Source: Cytobacillus suaedae (GTDB taxonomy: Bacteria; Bacillota; Bacilli; Bacillales; Bacillaceae_L). From it: a stretch of DNA of 64,000 bases. The DNA is taken from contig CP063163.1 of assembly GCA_014960805.1 (NCBI GenBank), positions 3,249,001-3,313,000 of the forward strand, written 5' to 3'. This document shows, in pieces, positions 10,294-19,701 of the stretch (the stretch's first letter is position 1; the number at the start of each line of letters is the position of its first letter). Both the position numbers and the translations under genes were made by a program. The notes under the pieces were generated by a model. It worked only from the letters and a program-made list of their open reading frames with translations, was not told the origin of the DNA and did no database searches.

Positions 10294-12497
10294 GCTTCCT
10301 TCACCTTCTGATTCGTAGCTTCTGGGTATTCTATTCTTGAGTGAAAAATTCCTTTTAGGGTTTCACAGAAGGAATGTAATACTATATCTAATTCCTTTAG
10401 TGTTAAATCACATTCATTTAGTTGGCCATCTTGAAGTCTATCTGTAATAATGCTTCTGGCTAATGATTCAATTTTTTCTGAAGTTGGATTTGATAAAGAA
10501 CGAACAGCAGCTTCTACACTGTCAGCAATTCCAATAATGGCTGATTCTTTCGTTTGAGCCTTAGGTCCAGGATATCTAAAATCCTCCTCATGAACTTCTT
10601 CTTCTCTTTGCTTTGCCTGATGATAAAAATACTTTAATAACGTAGTACCATGATGCTCCAATGCTATATCCACAAATTCCTTTGGCATTTTATTATTCCT
10701 AAGATACTCTGCACCATCCGTGGCATGAGCTATAATGATACTTTTACTTAAATGTGGTGCAATTTTATCATGTGGGTTATCAATGTTTAACTGGTTCTCA
10801 ATGAAAAAATGAGGTCTCCTAGTTTTGCCAATATCATGATAGTAAGAAGCTACCCTTGCCAGTAAACCATTTGCCCCAATTGCTTCACAAGCTGCTTCAG
10901 CTAAATTTGCAACCATAACACTATGGTGATAGGTACCTGGAGCTTCAGTTAATATTTTTCTTAACAATGGATGGTTCGGATTGGATAATTCAATTAATCT
11001 CATCGTTGAAAGAATCCCAAAACCAGCCTCAAAAAATGGCAGTAATCCAATTGTTAAAACTGCAGCAACAATACCAGAAACAATTGCCATTACAATATAC
11101 GAGCCTACTTCCATACTTGAATAATGGCTGTTTTTCATTAAAAGTATTGCAGACAATATAGCAAAGTTAATAAGAGATATAAATAGACCAGCTTGTAATA
11201 TTTTTGATCTACGATTATGCTGACTCAAGAATAATACGCCTGCAAGTCCTGCAAATAAGTAGTATAAGCCAATTGCAAAATTTAAAGAACCAGTAATACC
11301 CTCATTAAAGATAATACTTCCACAAATTGCAAAAATAATGCTACTTACAATAGCAAGTCTCTCATTAATTAATAATTTTACGAGCAATGGCCCCATTGCA
11401 ACCGGAACAATATATCCTATTTCGGAATATTCGATTTGCTGAAACAAACTAATCATCTTCATGAATAGTACTGTTAGAGTAAAGATTAATCCGTATATTA
11501 ATAAATAAGTATTACGATTTCTATTTTTAGGTATTCCTTCTAAAAAGTAATAGATAATAAGTGCCATTAGAAGCGTGACAATTAGTCCTAAACCTAAAAA
11601 CGGCTGAACCGAATTCTCAGTATCAATTAAACCTACAAATTCAAGTTGTTTATAAATCTCTCTACTAATCAATTGACCTTCTTCTACGAGTATCTGTCCT
11701 TGCAGTATTTTAACTGGCTCAACACTATCAATTGCTTGTTGTCGTTTCTCCTCAGTGGCAACAGGGTCATAGTACACATTTTGAATGACAGCATACTTTG
11801 CCAACTCCACCATCGAATTCTTTAAGGAGCTATCTAAACTAGTATATTGTAATTCTGCTTCAACACTGTTTTTCGCCTTTTCAACTCCACTTGCTGGAAT
11901 TGATTTATTCATAATATTATTAACAGCTGTTACTGTAGCATCCTTTGCACGAACGAGATGTTCTGGTTTTGCATTTAAAAGTGTAATTAATAATTCATCT
12001 GATAAGTCCTTAGAGAGATCTGAGGACAGTATTGATTTCAATCTAATTAGTTTTTCTGAAGTGGTAGGGACTAATGGTTTAACCTCATTTTGCCCACCGT
12101 CTTCTCCAACTTGAGCTTTTTCTAATTCACTGTTTTTCAGCTCATATTCTTCTATGATTTCCTCATTTACTTCATCAACAGATGAAAAAATCGATCTTAC
12201 TAAATCAATTCTATTTTGAGCATATTCTCTTTTCAGAGTATAGACATCTTCAACTTCGTCTGCTGCCTTTTTCTGCTTTTTTTCAGTGCTTACTTTGTCT
12301 TCAATTGTAATAGGCGAACGTATTGTATTTTCAGAAACAGTAAATAGATCTAAATTTAGCTGTTCAGGCTTAACATTACTAAACATGGCAATGTACATGA
12401 CAGTTGCGAGTATAGAGTATATGACGATATGGAGGAAACGAAATCTTTTAAGTATATCAATTATACGATGGATATGGCTAAAATATTTACTACTCAT
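10290..12497 (-). CDS. yqfF: 7TM-HD phosphohydrolase, PgpH type (c-di-AMP phosphodiesterase)
   Basis: A 735-residue membrane protein. An N-terminal membrane segment (about 20-42) is followed by an extracytoplasmic domain, a seven-helix membrane block (about 300-490) and a C-terminal HD hydrolase with SYYHDIGK near residue 550 and downstream histidines ([15 protein letters not shown]). Listeria PgpH of this architecture hydrolyses cyclic di-AMP to 5'-pApA. It lies immediately after phoH, with a terminator between them, as in other Bacilli. Domain order is seen; the substrate is inferred from the family. Confidence 0.93.
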   Translation of the reverse strand: MSSKYFSHIHRIIDILKRFRFLHIVIYSILATVMYIAMFSNVKPEQLNLDLFTVSENTIRSPITIEDKVSTEKKQKKAADEVEDVYTLKREYAQNRIDLVRSIFSSVDEVNEEIIEEYELKNSELEKAQVGEDGGQNEVKPLVPTTSEKLIRLKSILSSDLSKDLSDELLITLLNAKPEHLVRAKDATVTAVNNIMNKSIPASGVEKAKNSVEAELQYTSLDSSLKNSMVELAKYAVIQNVYYDPVATEEKRQQAIDSVEPVKILQGQILVEEGQLISREIYKQLEFVGLIDTENSVQPFLGLGLIVTLLMALIIYYFLEGIPKNRNRNTYLLIYGLIFTLTVLFMKMISLFQQIEYSEIGYIVPVAMGPLLVKLLINERLAIVSSIIFAICGSIIFNEGITGSLNFAIGLYYLFAGLAGVLFLSQHNRRSKILQAGLFISLINFAILSAILLMKNSHYSSMEVGSYIVMAIVSGIVAAVLTIGLLPFFEAGFGILSTMRLIELSNPNHPLLRKILTEAPGTYHHSVMVANLAEAACEAIGANGLLARVASYYHDIGKTRRPHFFIENQLNIDNPHDKIAPHLSKSIIIAHATDGAEYLRNNKMPKEFVDIALEHHGTTLLKYFYHQAKQREEEVHEEDFRYPGPKAQTKESAIIGIADSVEAAVRSLSNPTSEKIESLARSIITDRLQDGQLNECDLTLKELDIVLHSFCETLKGIFHSRIEYPEATNQKVKEA

Positions 12498-12544
12498 TCT
12501 CTTATACCTCCTTATACTGACATCTATGTAAATTCATCCTTTTA

Positions 12545-12578
12545 TGGAAAAAAAGACCCATACAAGAAGATGGGTCTC
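12545..12578 (-). terminator. Terminator between phoH and yqfF
   Basis: Stem AGACCCA/TGGGTCT (12554-12577) with a T-run leftward. It lies just after the phoH stop and before the yqfF binding site, so yqfF and the genes after it may depend on readthrough or on their own promoter. Confidence 0.8.
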
Positions 12579-12584
12579 GAGCGG

Positions 12585-13544
12585 TCAATTCTCTGCTTTA
12601 TCATATGCATCAATAATTTTTGCAACTAATGGATGACGAACAACATCCGTTTGTTCTAAAAAGATAAACGAAGAACCATTTACACCTTTTAGAACATCTT
12701 TAGCAATTGTTAGCCCAGATTTTACTCCTTTAGGAAGATCAACCTGAGAAATATCACCTGTGATGACCATTTTAGAGCCAAAACCTAGTCGTGTTAAAAA
12801 CATTTTCATTTGAGCTGAAGTTGTATTTTGCGCTTCATCTAAGATAACAAATGAATCATCGAGTGTCCTACCTCTCATATAGGCAAGGGGAGCAATCTCG
12901 ATTGTTCCTCTTTCGAGAAGACGAAGTGTATGCTCTTGTCCTAAAACATCATGTAAAGCATCATATAAAGGACGTAGGTAAGGATCTACTTTTTCTTTTA
13001 AGTCCCCTGGAAGGAAACCAAGACTCTCTCCGGCTTCGACAGCTGGACGAGTTAGAATAATTTTTTTTACGTTGCTGTTTTTTAATGCTGCGACAGCCAT
13101 GACTACTGCTAAATATGTTTTCCCTGTACCTGCAGGACCAATTCCAAATACAAGATCATTCTTTTTAATAGCCCCAACATATTGTCTTTGCCCTAAGGTT
13201 TTTACACGAATTGATTTACCTTTAACATTCTTTGTAATTTCCTCTTGGTAAAGTTCTTGGAAATAATCTAGTTTTCCAGCCTGCGCCATTTGTATCGCAT
13301 ATAAGACATCACGCTCTGTGATTGAAATGCCTTTACGAATAACCGCTAATAAGCAATTAAGAATCTCTTCTACAAGCTTTGTTTTGTCAGAGTCTCCTGA
13401 GACACTAACAGCCTCACCTCGTGTTACAATTGTTACCTCTAGCTCTTCCTCGATACGCTTCAAGTTTACATCATTTGTTCCGAAAAGAGCAATTGCTTCA
13501 TTTGGGTTCTCTAATTGATTTATTGTGATTAAGTCTTCTGACAT
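12585..13544 (-). CDS. phoH: PhoH-like ATPase
   Basis: A 319-residue P-loop ATPase of the PhoH family, often linked to RNA metabolism and found beside ybeY across bacteria. Walker A is GPAGTGKT near residue 137 and Walker B-like FVILDEAQN near 235. An N-terminal KH-like segment (about 15-70) precedes it. The gene starts 3 bp after the yqfD stop, which implies translational coupling. Confidence 0.95.
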   Translation of the reverse strand: MSEDLITINQLENPNEAIALFGTNDVNLKRIEEELEVTIVTRGEAVSVSGDSDKTKLVEEILNCLLAVIRKGISITERDVLYAIQMAQAGKLDYFQELYQEEITKNVKGKSIRVKTLGQRQYVGAIKKNDLVFGIGPAGTGKTYLAVVMAVAALKNSNVKKIILTRPAVEAGESLGFLPGDLKEKVDPYLRPLYDALHDVLGQEHTLRLLERGTIEIAPLAYMRGRTLDDSFVILDEAQNTTSAQMKMFLTRLGFGSKMVITGDISQVDLPKGVKSGLTIAKDVLKGVNGSSFIFLEQTDVVRHPLVAKIIDAYDKAEN

Positions 13545-13547
13545 CCT

Positions 13548-14735
13548 TTAGTCTCCTTGAACTAATGGTATTGAAGTGACAATATTTTCGATTACCTGAT
13601 AATGTATTGATAACCTTACTTTACCATTCTCATGTGATTGGTGCAAAACTTTTTCACCTTTTATTTTTGCATCCTCGTCTAATTCTTCCTCTAATTTACT
13701 TTTAGCATACTGTTTTGCCACTTCTTTTGCTTGTTCTACAGTATACGTTCTTTCGACTTCCTCGTTTTCTCTACTTGTAATTTTACTATAAGCAATAGGT
13801 AAGTTCCATTTGATAAAACGTATTGATTTCTCATGCGTTTCCGTTTCAAAACTTTTAAATTCATTTTTACCGAAACCCCAAATTGGTAAAGACCAGTCCC
13901 AAAACTTTAAATAATGTTTAGTTTTATAATTACCAGTAAACACATAAAATTTCGTTGTAAGTTCTACCATTACCTCAGACTTGTACCATGTTTCCCCAAA
14001 AATTTTTGCACGAGCAGGTACAATCTTCGTTTGACCTTCTTTTCCAATAATTCCCGATACCAAAACCTGTCCTTCTGTTACATGGTCATTCACGGTAACT
14101 AAAGGCATCCCTTCCTCGACAAACATATCTGTAATAACAGCCTTCTTCTTAGCAGTTAGGTGGCGCGGGCTGATAAATTCAGGCTTCTCAGGTTGATTCT
14201 TCTCAACTACCTGAAAGTGATAGGTCGTCCCTTTTAATTCCACACCAACCCAGGTAATCGCATCAATGTTATCTGATAGTTGTCGTTGAATTGTCTCCAC
14301 ATCAGCTACCATGAATTGCAATTTCCCTTTCTGAACTCCAATTTCTGTTAATTCTTTACGTAAGAGATGTTCAGTTTCTGGTTTGGCCCCTTCGATCTGT
14401 ATCCCCCAGATCATATTAGACAGAAAGGTAATGATCGTAATAAATAATACAGCACCGATTAAGAAACCACTGTTTAGTAATGTTCTCCTAATTAAAAATG
14501 GCAAGCCTTTCTTGCCAATAAAATGAAGCTTACATTCACTTTTTCTTACTAAGGGACGAATTTTTGAAATGTCCCTTAGATTTATATGACAAATACACGA
14601 GTCAGTATATGGTTTCTTCACATCCCATATTGGGATTCCATTTCTTACACAATCATTTAAAAAACGCTCGATTCCTTTACCTGTCACTTTAATTTTCACA
14701 CTTCCAGAAAAAAAGTTTATCCATTGATTCTTCAT
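13548..14735 (-). CDS. yqfD: Sporulation protein YqfD
   Basis: A 395-residue protein of the YqfD family, which is restricted to spore formers and made in the mother cell under sigma-E in B. subtilis. A single membrane segment is visible near residues 88-112 (LIGAVLFITIITFLSNMIWG), with a large following domain resembling the SpoIVFA/POTRA-like region. Its exact biochemical function is not established. It is paired with yqfC 18 bp upstream, as in B. subtilis. Confidence 0.92.
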   Translation of the reverse strand: MKNQWINFFSGSVKIKVTGKGIERFLNDCVRNGIPIWDVKKPYTDSCICHINLRDISKIRPLVRKSECKLHFIGKKGLPFLIRRTLLNSGFLIGAVLFITIITFLSNMIWGIQIEGAKPETEHLLRKELTEIGVQKGKLQFMVADVETIQRQLSDNIDAITWVGVELKGTTYHFQVVEKNQPEKPEFISPRHLTAKKKAVITDMFVEEGMPLVTVNDHVTEGQVLVSGIIGKEGQTKIVPARAKIFGETWYKSEVMVELTTKFYVFTGNYKTKHYLKFWDWSLPIWGFGKNEFKSFETETHEKSIRFIKWNLPIAYSKITSRENEEVERTYTVEQAKEVAKQYAKSKLEEELDEDAKIKGEKVLHQSHENGKVRLSIHYQVIENIVTSIPLVQGD

Positions 14736-14753
14736 TTCGCTCCCCCTCTGAGT

Positions 14754-15038
14754 CTAATTGTCTATATAGAGAACCTCGTCAATCTTTCCTTCCAGTAATA
14801 TTTCTTCCGGAAGAATCGTCTTAATTACAAAAGATTGTCCTTTAATTAATAATTGTCCTTGCTTAAGTAGTAATCGTAATTCTTTATCAGAAAAAGTTAA
14901 AAGTCCTCTATGATTTTCAATATAAATATGTATTTGACCAATCATCGTAATTCTCGGAAGATCCATCATTACATCTTGGGGTAGTTCCATCTTTGATGTA
15001 ATCCAATTTCTCATGCGGTTTTGCCACTTTTTGCTCAT
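14754..15038 (-). CDS. yqfC: Sporulation protein YqfC
   Basis: A 94-residue YqfC/YabP-like protein (MELPQDVMMDLPRITMIGQIHIYIENHRGLL). YabP-fold proteins act in spore envelope formation, and yqfC belongs to the sigma-E regulon in B. subtilis. The start codon directly follows a T-run and hairpin (15039-15087) whose 3' arm contains the GGGGG binding site, an unusual arrangement. It is followed closely by yqfD. Confidence 0.9.
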   Translation of the reverse strand: MSKKWQNRMRNWITSKMELPQDVMMDLPRITMIGQIHIYIENHRGLLTFSDKELRLLLKQGQLLIKGQSFVIKTILPEEILLEGKIDEVLYIDN

Positions 15039-15087
15039 AAAAAAGAACCCCCTTTCATCTCATGTTTATGAGAAATGAAAAGGGGTT
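15039..15087 (-). terminator. Terminator-like hairpin overlapping the yqfC ribosome binding site
   Basis: Arms AACCCCTTTTCATTTCTCAT and ATGAGATGAAAGGGGGTT pair over about 18 bp with a short loop, followed leftward by a T-run that abuts the yqfC ATG. It could end transcripts from floA and the gene at 15140-15673, or mask the yqfC GGGGG binding site, or both. Confidence 0.75.
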
Positions 15088-15139
15088 AGAACATGTAAAG
15101 TAACCTGAACTCAAATTACTAAAAGCAATTGACTTATAT

Positions 15140-15673
15140 TTACTTTCTGCTATTCAATTGACTATAGGTTCCGTGAGGACGTTTTGACCTAGGGGGACCT
15201 AGGATTTCTGCCCATATTACACCTTCTACAGCTCTTTTTCTAGATATGCCCCCTCTTAAATCTCCTGAAGAGGGTCTCTGTTTTCTTGGAGCAACGGTAC
15301 CTACCTTTTTTATTTCAGTTCTTTCTGGAACTGACATTTCTTGTCGGGTGTTAATTCTTGATAGAGCCTCAACATATTTGTTGGAAACTTCAGGTTTCGG
15401 CTCATCTCTTCTATCCATTTGTTCAAAGATTTCTCTTCCTTTACGATCCAATTCCTCAAACATGGTTTCAAATGGATTTGTTTCAGTTCTTCTTTCAGTA
15501 TTATCATCGTAAGTCGGTTCATGTTCCATTGGCTTACGTTGTTGTGGCTGATTTTGACCTGATACGCCCTCTTTAAAACGTTTAAAGATATTTAGAATGA
15601 CTCCCCCGATGATGATAAGAGGAATTATATTTTCAATAATAGCACCCACTAGTTGTTGCAGCATTAAATCCAT
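15140..15673 (-). CDS. Conserved hypothetical membrane-anchored protein next to floA
   Basis: A 177-residue protein I cannot name. It has one N-terminal membrane segment (about residues 6-28, VGAIIENIIPLIIIGGVIL), a charged and probably disordered middle rich in Glu, Arg and Pro, and a compact C-terminal motif GVIWAEILGPPRSKRPH. A similar tail occurs, to my recollection, in hypothetical proteins beside floA in other Bacillaceae. It starts 36 bp after floA, so it may be co-expressed with the flotillin and NfeD proteins and act in membrane microdomains; that is inference from context only. Confidence 0.75.
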   Translation of the reverse strand: MDLMLQQLVGAIIENIIPLIIIGGVILNIFKRFKEGVSGQNQPQQRKPMEHEPTYDDNTERRTETNPFETMFEELDRKGREIFEQMDRRDEPKPEVSNKYVEALSRINTRQEMSVPERTEIKKVGTVAPRKQRPSSGDLRGGISRKRAVEGVIWAEILGPPRSKRPHGTYSQLNSRK

Positions 15674-15708
15674 TAGGAGATTACCTCCTTACTCTGCCAA
15701 ATATGGCC

Positions 15709-16698
15709 TTATTTTTTAGGTTCGTCCTCATCTGAAAGTTTACCGATTGAGTCTCTCATATCTGTATCAGCTGAAATATTTTGGATATTCATATAATCCA
15801 TTACACCTAGCTTACCATTTCTTAAGGCTTCAGCCATCGCTAATGGAACAGTAGCCTCTGCCTCAACAACCTTCGCACGCATTTCCTCAACACGAGCACG
15901 CATTTCTTGTTCATGTGCAACTGCCATTGCTCTACGTTCCTCAGCCTTAGCTTGTGCAATATTTTTGTCAGCTTCAGCTTGATCAATTTGTAGTGCAGCA
16001 CCAATGTTTTTACCGATATCAATATCCGCGATATCAATCGAGAGAATTTCAAATGCAGTACCTGCATCTAGGCCTTTTGAAAGTACTGTTTGAGATATCA
16101 TATCTGGGTTTTCAAGAACTTTTTTGTGATCATGTTGTGAACCGATTGTACTAACAATCCCTTCACCTACACGAGCAATAATTGTTTCTTCACCAGCACC
16201 ACCGACTAAGCGTTCAATGTTAGCACGTACTGTAATTCTAGCTTTTGCTTTAACTTCAATCCCGTCCATCGCTACACCAGCAATAAAAGGTGTTTCAATA
16301 ACTTTTGGGTTAACACTCATTTGAACAGCTTCTAAAACGTCACGACCTGCTAAATCGATAGCAGCAGAGCGCTCGAAGGTTAACTCGATATTTGCACGTT
16401 GAGCCGCAATTAGTGAATTGATAACTCTGTCTACGTTACCTCCAGCTAGATAGTGACTCTCTAACTGATTTGTATTAACATCAAGTCCTGCTTTTACCGC
16501 CTTGATTAGGGGATTAATAACACGACTTGGAATAACACGTCGTAATCTCATTCCAATTAAAGTGAAAATACCGACTCTAACACCTGCTGCTAATGCAGAG
16601 ATCCAGAGCATAACTGGAACGAATGTAAAAAGGATTGCTAAGAAGATAATTCCAACACCTACTGCGAGTAATACTAAAAGAGAACCTGGTTCCATCAT
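15709..16698 (-). CDS. floA: Flotillin-like protein FloA
   Basis: A 329-residue SPFH-domain membrane scaffold that marks functional membrane microdomains in Bacillus. An N-terminal hydrophobic hairpin (about residues 5-45) inserts in the membrane. The SPFH region follows, then an Ala/Glu-rich coiled coil ([19 protein letters not shown], about 230-290). It lies 13 bp downstream of the NfeD-type gene yqeZ, the standard partner of FloA. Length and order match the B. subtilis yqeZ-yqfA operon. Confidence 0.96.
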   Translation of the reverse strand: MMEPGSLLVLLAVGVGIIFLAILFTFVPVMLWISALAAGVRVGIFTLIGMRLRRVIPSRVINPLIKAVKAGLDVNTNQLESHYLAGGNVDRVINSLIAAQRANIELTFERSAAIDLAGRDVLEAVQMSVNPKVIETPFIAGVAMDGIEVKAKARITVRANIERLVGGAGEETIIARVGEGIVSTIGSQHDHKKVLENPDMISQTVLSKGLDAGTAFEILSIDIADIDIGKNIGAALQIDQAEADKNIAQAKAEERRAMAVAHEQEMRARVEEMRAKVVEAEATVPLAMAEALRNGKLGVMDYMNIQNISADTDMRDSIGKLSDEDEPKK

Positions 16699-16711
16699 TG
16701 TTTCCTCCTAA

Positions 16712-18043
16712 TTATTCATTTGTTATTTCTTGTTCCCGGACAACAATGCGATGTCCTTCTGTTTTTACAACAACTACTTTTTTGCCTTGTAGAATATAGG
16801 CACCCTCTGTCACTACATCAAGTCTTTCATTATTTATGATAGCAGTTCCTGAAGGTCTTAGCGAAGTTAATGCAACTCCTTCTAAACCGATTAATTCTCT
16901 TCGGTTCAAATTAGAGACATAACCACTTTCAGTATTAGTTGAATCATTTAAAATAATCTTTTTAAAAATATTCATTTTTTTACCAAACACCTTAAATAGA
17001 ATGATAGAAGTCAATGTCGTTACCCCAATCGCGATTAATAATGATATTGCCATGTGTGTAACATCGTCTGTTGCAATGAACAAACTTGTGAGAATTGCTC
17101 CAAAACCTATTAGGCCTATGATTCCTCCCGGAACAACAAACTCTAAGAGTATTAGCACAATACCTATTATGAAGAGGATAATTGACTCAAATCCTGCTAA
17201 GCCAGCTACAAGATGTCCGTAAAAGAATAATAATAGTGCAGAAGCTCCCATTATTCCTGGAATACCAAATCCTGGTGAATACAGCTCAAGGACAAGGCCT
17301 AAGCTTCCTATGGAAAGTAAGATTGGGACCACTATTGGATCAGTAATGAACCTAGCAAGCTTTTCTGCAAAAGTAATTTCTACTCTTTCGACCAAGGCAT
17401 CTTTATAACCTAGGTGGTTTAGTAATTCGTTTAGGGACGCAAAAGTACCCTCTGAATACTTTACTTCTAGGGCTTGAGATGCTGTTAAGGTAAGAAATTC
17501 ACCCTTTCCGGCTCCATACTCTGGGAGATCAATATCAGGATCAGCCATTGCTAGAGCATAAAGAGGATCTCTCCCATTTTGTTCAGCTGCTGATTTCATA
17601 TTAGCGTACCATGCAGATTGTGATTTTTTATCCGCAGCATTACCGTCTTGAGTAATGATTCCCGCGGAGCCCATTTCTGCATCTGGGGTCATATAAATTT
17701 CATCAGCGTTGAGGGCAATAAATGCTCCGGCAGATAAAGCCTGATTGTTTACAAAAGCGACTATAGGAATTTCTGTACCTACAATCCTTTTAGCTATGTC
17801 TCCTGCAGCAGCTACTACACCACCAGGAGTATAAATGTCTAAAACAATAAGGTCAGCGTTGGCTTCTTCAGCTTCTGTTATTGAACGATTAATAAATGCA
17901 GATAATCCTTTTTCAACTGTAGCTTCAACTGGTATAACGTATACTATACCGTCAGGGCTACTTTTAGTAATTGCTGGGTTTATTGATAAGACAATCGCTA
18001 ATGCAACTAAGCTTACGTAAAGCAGTAACCGAAATTTCTTCAT
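16712..18043 (-). CDS. yqeZ: NfeD-family membrane serine protease, long form (NfeD1b)
   Basis: A 443-residue protein with a signal sequence (residues 1-25), a ClpP/SppA-like protease domain (VIPVEATVEKG... with NNQALSAGAFI holding the candidate catalytic Ser), four or more membrane helices (about 245-365), and a C-terminal OB-fold NfeD domain. The start was set at ATG 18041-18043 because GGAGGG lies just upstream; a longer frame begins at 18070 without a good site. Its partner floA follows directly. In B. subtilis the yqeZ operon is stress-inducible. Confidence 0.94.
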   Translation of the reverse strand: MKKFRLLLYVSLVALAIVLSINPAITKSSPDGIVYVIPVEATVEKGLSAFINRSITEAEEANADLIVLDIYTPGGVVAAAGDIAKRIVGTEIPIVAFVNNQALSAGAFIALNADEIYMTPDAEMGSAGIITQDGNAADKKSQSAWYANMKSAAEQNGRDPLYALAMADPDIDLPEYGAGKGEFLTLTASQALEVKYSEGTFASLNELLNHLGYKDALVERVEITFAEKLARFITDPIVVPILLSIGSLGLVLELYSPGFGIPGIMGASALLLFFYGHLVAGLAGFESIILFIIGIVLILLEFVVPGGIIGLIGFGAILTSLFIATDDVTHMAISLLIAIGVTTLTSIILFKVFGKKMNIFKKIILNDSTNTESGYVSNLNRRELIGLEGVALTSLRPSGTAIINNERLDVVTEGAYILQGKKVVVVKTEGHRIVVREQEITNE

Positions 18044-18150
18044 GTACTCCCTCCTTCCTATATAGGTCATCTTAACCTATATATAGTATTTTCTTCTACT
18101 TATGTAAAGTAATACGAATAAGATGGGTGAAGGTTTCATTTTTTTTGTAT

Positions 18151-18190
18151 AAAAAAATGGCATCTTACCTTAAGTAAGATGCCATCTTTT
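18151..18190 (-). terminator. Terminator of rpsU-yqeY
   Basis: A perfect 12-bp stem (ATGGCATCTTAC/GTAAGATGCCAT, 18157-18185) with a five-base loop and a T-run leftward, 22 bases after the yqeY stop. It separates rpsU-yqeY from yqeZ-floA. Confidence 0.92.
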
Positions 18191-18212
18191 TATTCTGAAA
18201 GGCTTTTACACC

Positions 18213-18659
18213 TTATGAAAGTTGTTGTTGTACAATTTTATTAATGAGTGAACCGTCAGCCTTGCCTTTAAGCTTCGGCATTAAGGCACCCATTACTTTA
18301 CCCATATCAGCTTTTGAAGTAGCATTCACTTCTTCGATTGTTTCTTTAACAATAGCAGTGACTTCTTCTTCGTCTAGTTGTTTAGGCATGTAAACTTCAA
18401 CAATCTTTATCTCAGATTGAATTTTATCAACAAGGTCAACGCGACCTGCGCTCTCAAATTCATGGAGGGAGTCTTTACGTTGTTTTAATTCTCGAGATAG
18501 GACTGTCAGTTCAATCTCTTCAGATAATTCGCCTGTACCAAGCTTAATAGCCTCATTTTGAAGTGAGGATTTTATCATCCTTAGAGTCGTAACTTTGTCT
18601 TTTTCTCTATTCTTCATCGCTTGTTTTATATCATCATTTAAACGCTCGAGAAGACTCAT
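18213..18659 (-). CDS. yqeY: GatB/YqeY domain protein
   Basis: A 148-residue protein homologous to the C-terminal tRNA-binding tail of GatB, the amidotransferase subunit. It contains the usual VYMPKQL and [19 protein letters not shown] stretches. Its precise function is unknown, but it is nearly always beside rpsU. It starts 18 bp after the rpsU stop, with a GAGGGTG binding site in the gap. Confidence 0.94.
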   Translation of the reverse strand: MSLLERLNDDIKQAMKNREKDKVTTLRMIKSSLQNEAIKLGTGELSEEIELTVLSRELKQRKDSLHEFESAGRVDLVDKIQSEIKIVEVYMPKQLDEEEVTAIVKETIEEVNATSKADMGKVMGALMPKLKGKADGSLINKIVQQQLS

Positions 18660-18677
18660 AAACTACTACACCCTCTT

Positions 18678-18851
18678 TTAGAATTTGCGCTTTCTTGCAG
18701 CTTCAGACTTCTTCTTACGTCTTACGCTAGGCTTTTCATAGAATTCGCGCTTTCTTGCTTCTTGAATCGTACCTGATTTTGATACAGTACGTTTAAAGCG
18801 GCGAAGAGCATCTTCAAGCGATTCGTTTTTACGAACGACCGTTTTTGACAT
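18678..18851 (-). CDS. rpsU: 30S ribosomal protein S21
   Basis: A 57-residue basic protein of the small subunit near the anti-Shine-Dalgarno end of 16S rRNA ([20 protein letters not shown]; tail [14 protein letters not shown]). The start is ATG 18849-18851, preceded by GGAGGGAGG; an upstream in-frame extension to 18896 has no binding site and is not conserved. It is transcribed from a strong promoter at 18992-19020 together with yqeY. Confidence 0.97.
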   Translation of the reverse strand: MSKTVVRKNESLEDALRRFKRTVSKSGTIQEARKREFYEKPSVRRKKKSEAARKRKF

Positions 18852-18991
18852 TCTAAATCCCTCCCTCCGAAAACAACAGCTAAACATCATGTTCACATGT
18901 TTAGAATTAAAGTTAAAATTAGGTCATTGTTTCTGCCTTACAATTTATATAGCATACTCCAACAGACAAAAGATAAACATGTACTTTGCAA

Positions 18992-19020
18992 TTATAATAT
19001 ATCACTAAAATTAGGTCAAC
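18992..19020 (-). promoter_or_regulatory. Sigma-A promoter of rpsU
   Basis: TTGACC (-35, complement of 19015-19020), a 17-bp spacer and a perfect TATAAT (-10, complement of 18992-18997), reading toward rpsU. This is the clearest vegetative promoter in the window. It implies a leader of about 130 bases before rpsU. Confidence 0.78.
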
Positions 19021-19049
19021 TGTATTCTATGAAACAGGGGTTTACCTAA

Positions 19050-19610
19050 TTAATCCTTCGTGTACAAATCAACAGTATTATCTTGTTTATTTAAGAGTTT
19101 GTATTTAGATCTACCAAGATATAATGGGATGGAGATTTCGTTAAAATCGGGTAACCCATTTGATGCGAACTTACTCTCATCTTTATAAAACTGGGTAATA
19201 TTACCTACTATCCAATCATGATCACCGAGTGGAATAATATTTGTTACACGACATTCGTACGCTACATATGCATCACTTAATATAGGTGCAGAGATGGTCT
19301 TGCCAGTCTGAGTCTTAATTCCCAGCTCAGAAAACTTGTCGGTATCTCTACCACTTGTTATCCCACAATGCTGGATATAATGTACATGTTCTGCAGCGAC
19401 AAAATTAATAGCAAATTCCTTTGAATTCACAATTAAGTCATAGGTGTAACGTTCCTTTGCAATAGATACGCCATAAATTGGAGGGTCGTATGAAATATAA
19501 CTGTGCCAACCCGCAGCCATAATATTTTTCTTGTCATTGTATTTCGCTGTCACAAGGGCTACCATTCCTGGATAGCTATGCATTACTGTTTGATTCATTT
19601 CCATTAACAT
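19050..19610 (-). CDS. Flavin reductase-like, FMN-binding split-barrel protein
   Basis: A 186-residue member of the flavin reductase/DIM6-NTAB family, which binds FMN and often reduces flavin for a partner enzyme. The pattern PGMVALVTAKYNDKKNIMAAGW...SYDPPIYGVSI is typical of the fold, and the C-terminal half has the GDHDWIVGNI strand. The ATG at 19608-19610 has AGGTG six bases upstream; a GTG 9 bases earlier overlaps that site. No partner oxygenase is nearby, and the divergent yqeW gives no clue to the substrate. This gene is not in the B. subtilis order. Confidence 0.82.
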   Translation of the reverse strand: MLMEMNQTVMHSYPGMVALVTAKYNDKKNIMAAGWHSYISYDPPIYGVSIAKERYTYDLIVNSKEFAINFVAAEHVHYIQHCGITSGRDTDKFSELGIKTQTGKTISAPILSDAYVAYECRVTNIIPLGDHDWIVGNITQFYKDESKFASNGLPDFNEISIPLYLGRSKYKLLNKQDNTVDLYTKD

Positions 19611-19701
19611 TAATAACACCTACCATTTTAAAATTGTTTCTAGAAAGAGTCATGTAAACTCCCCCTTGTCCATACAATGTTTTTAAGAGGTGAGACAAGG
19701 T

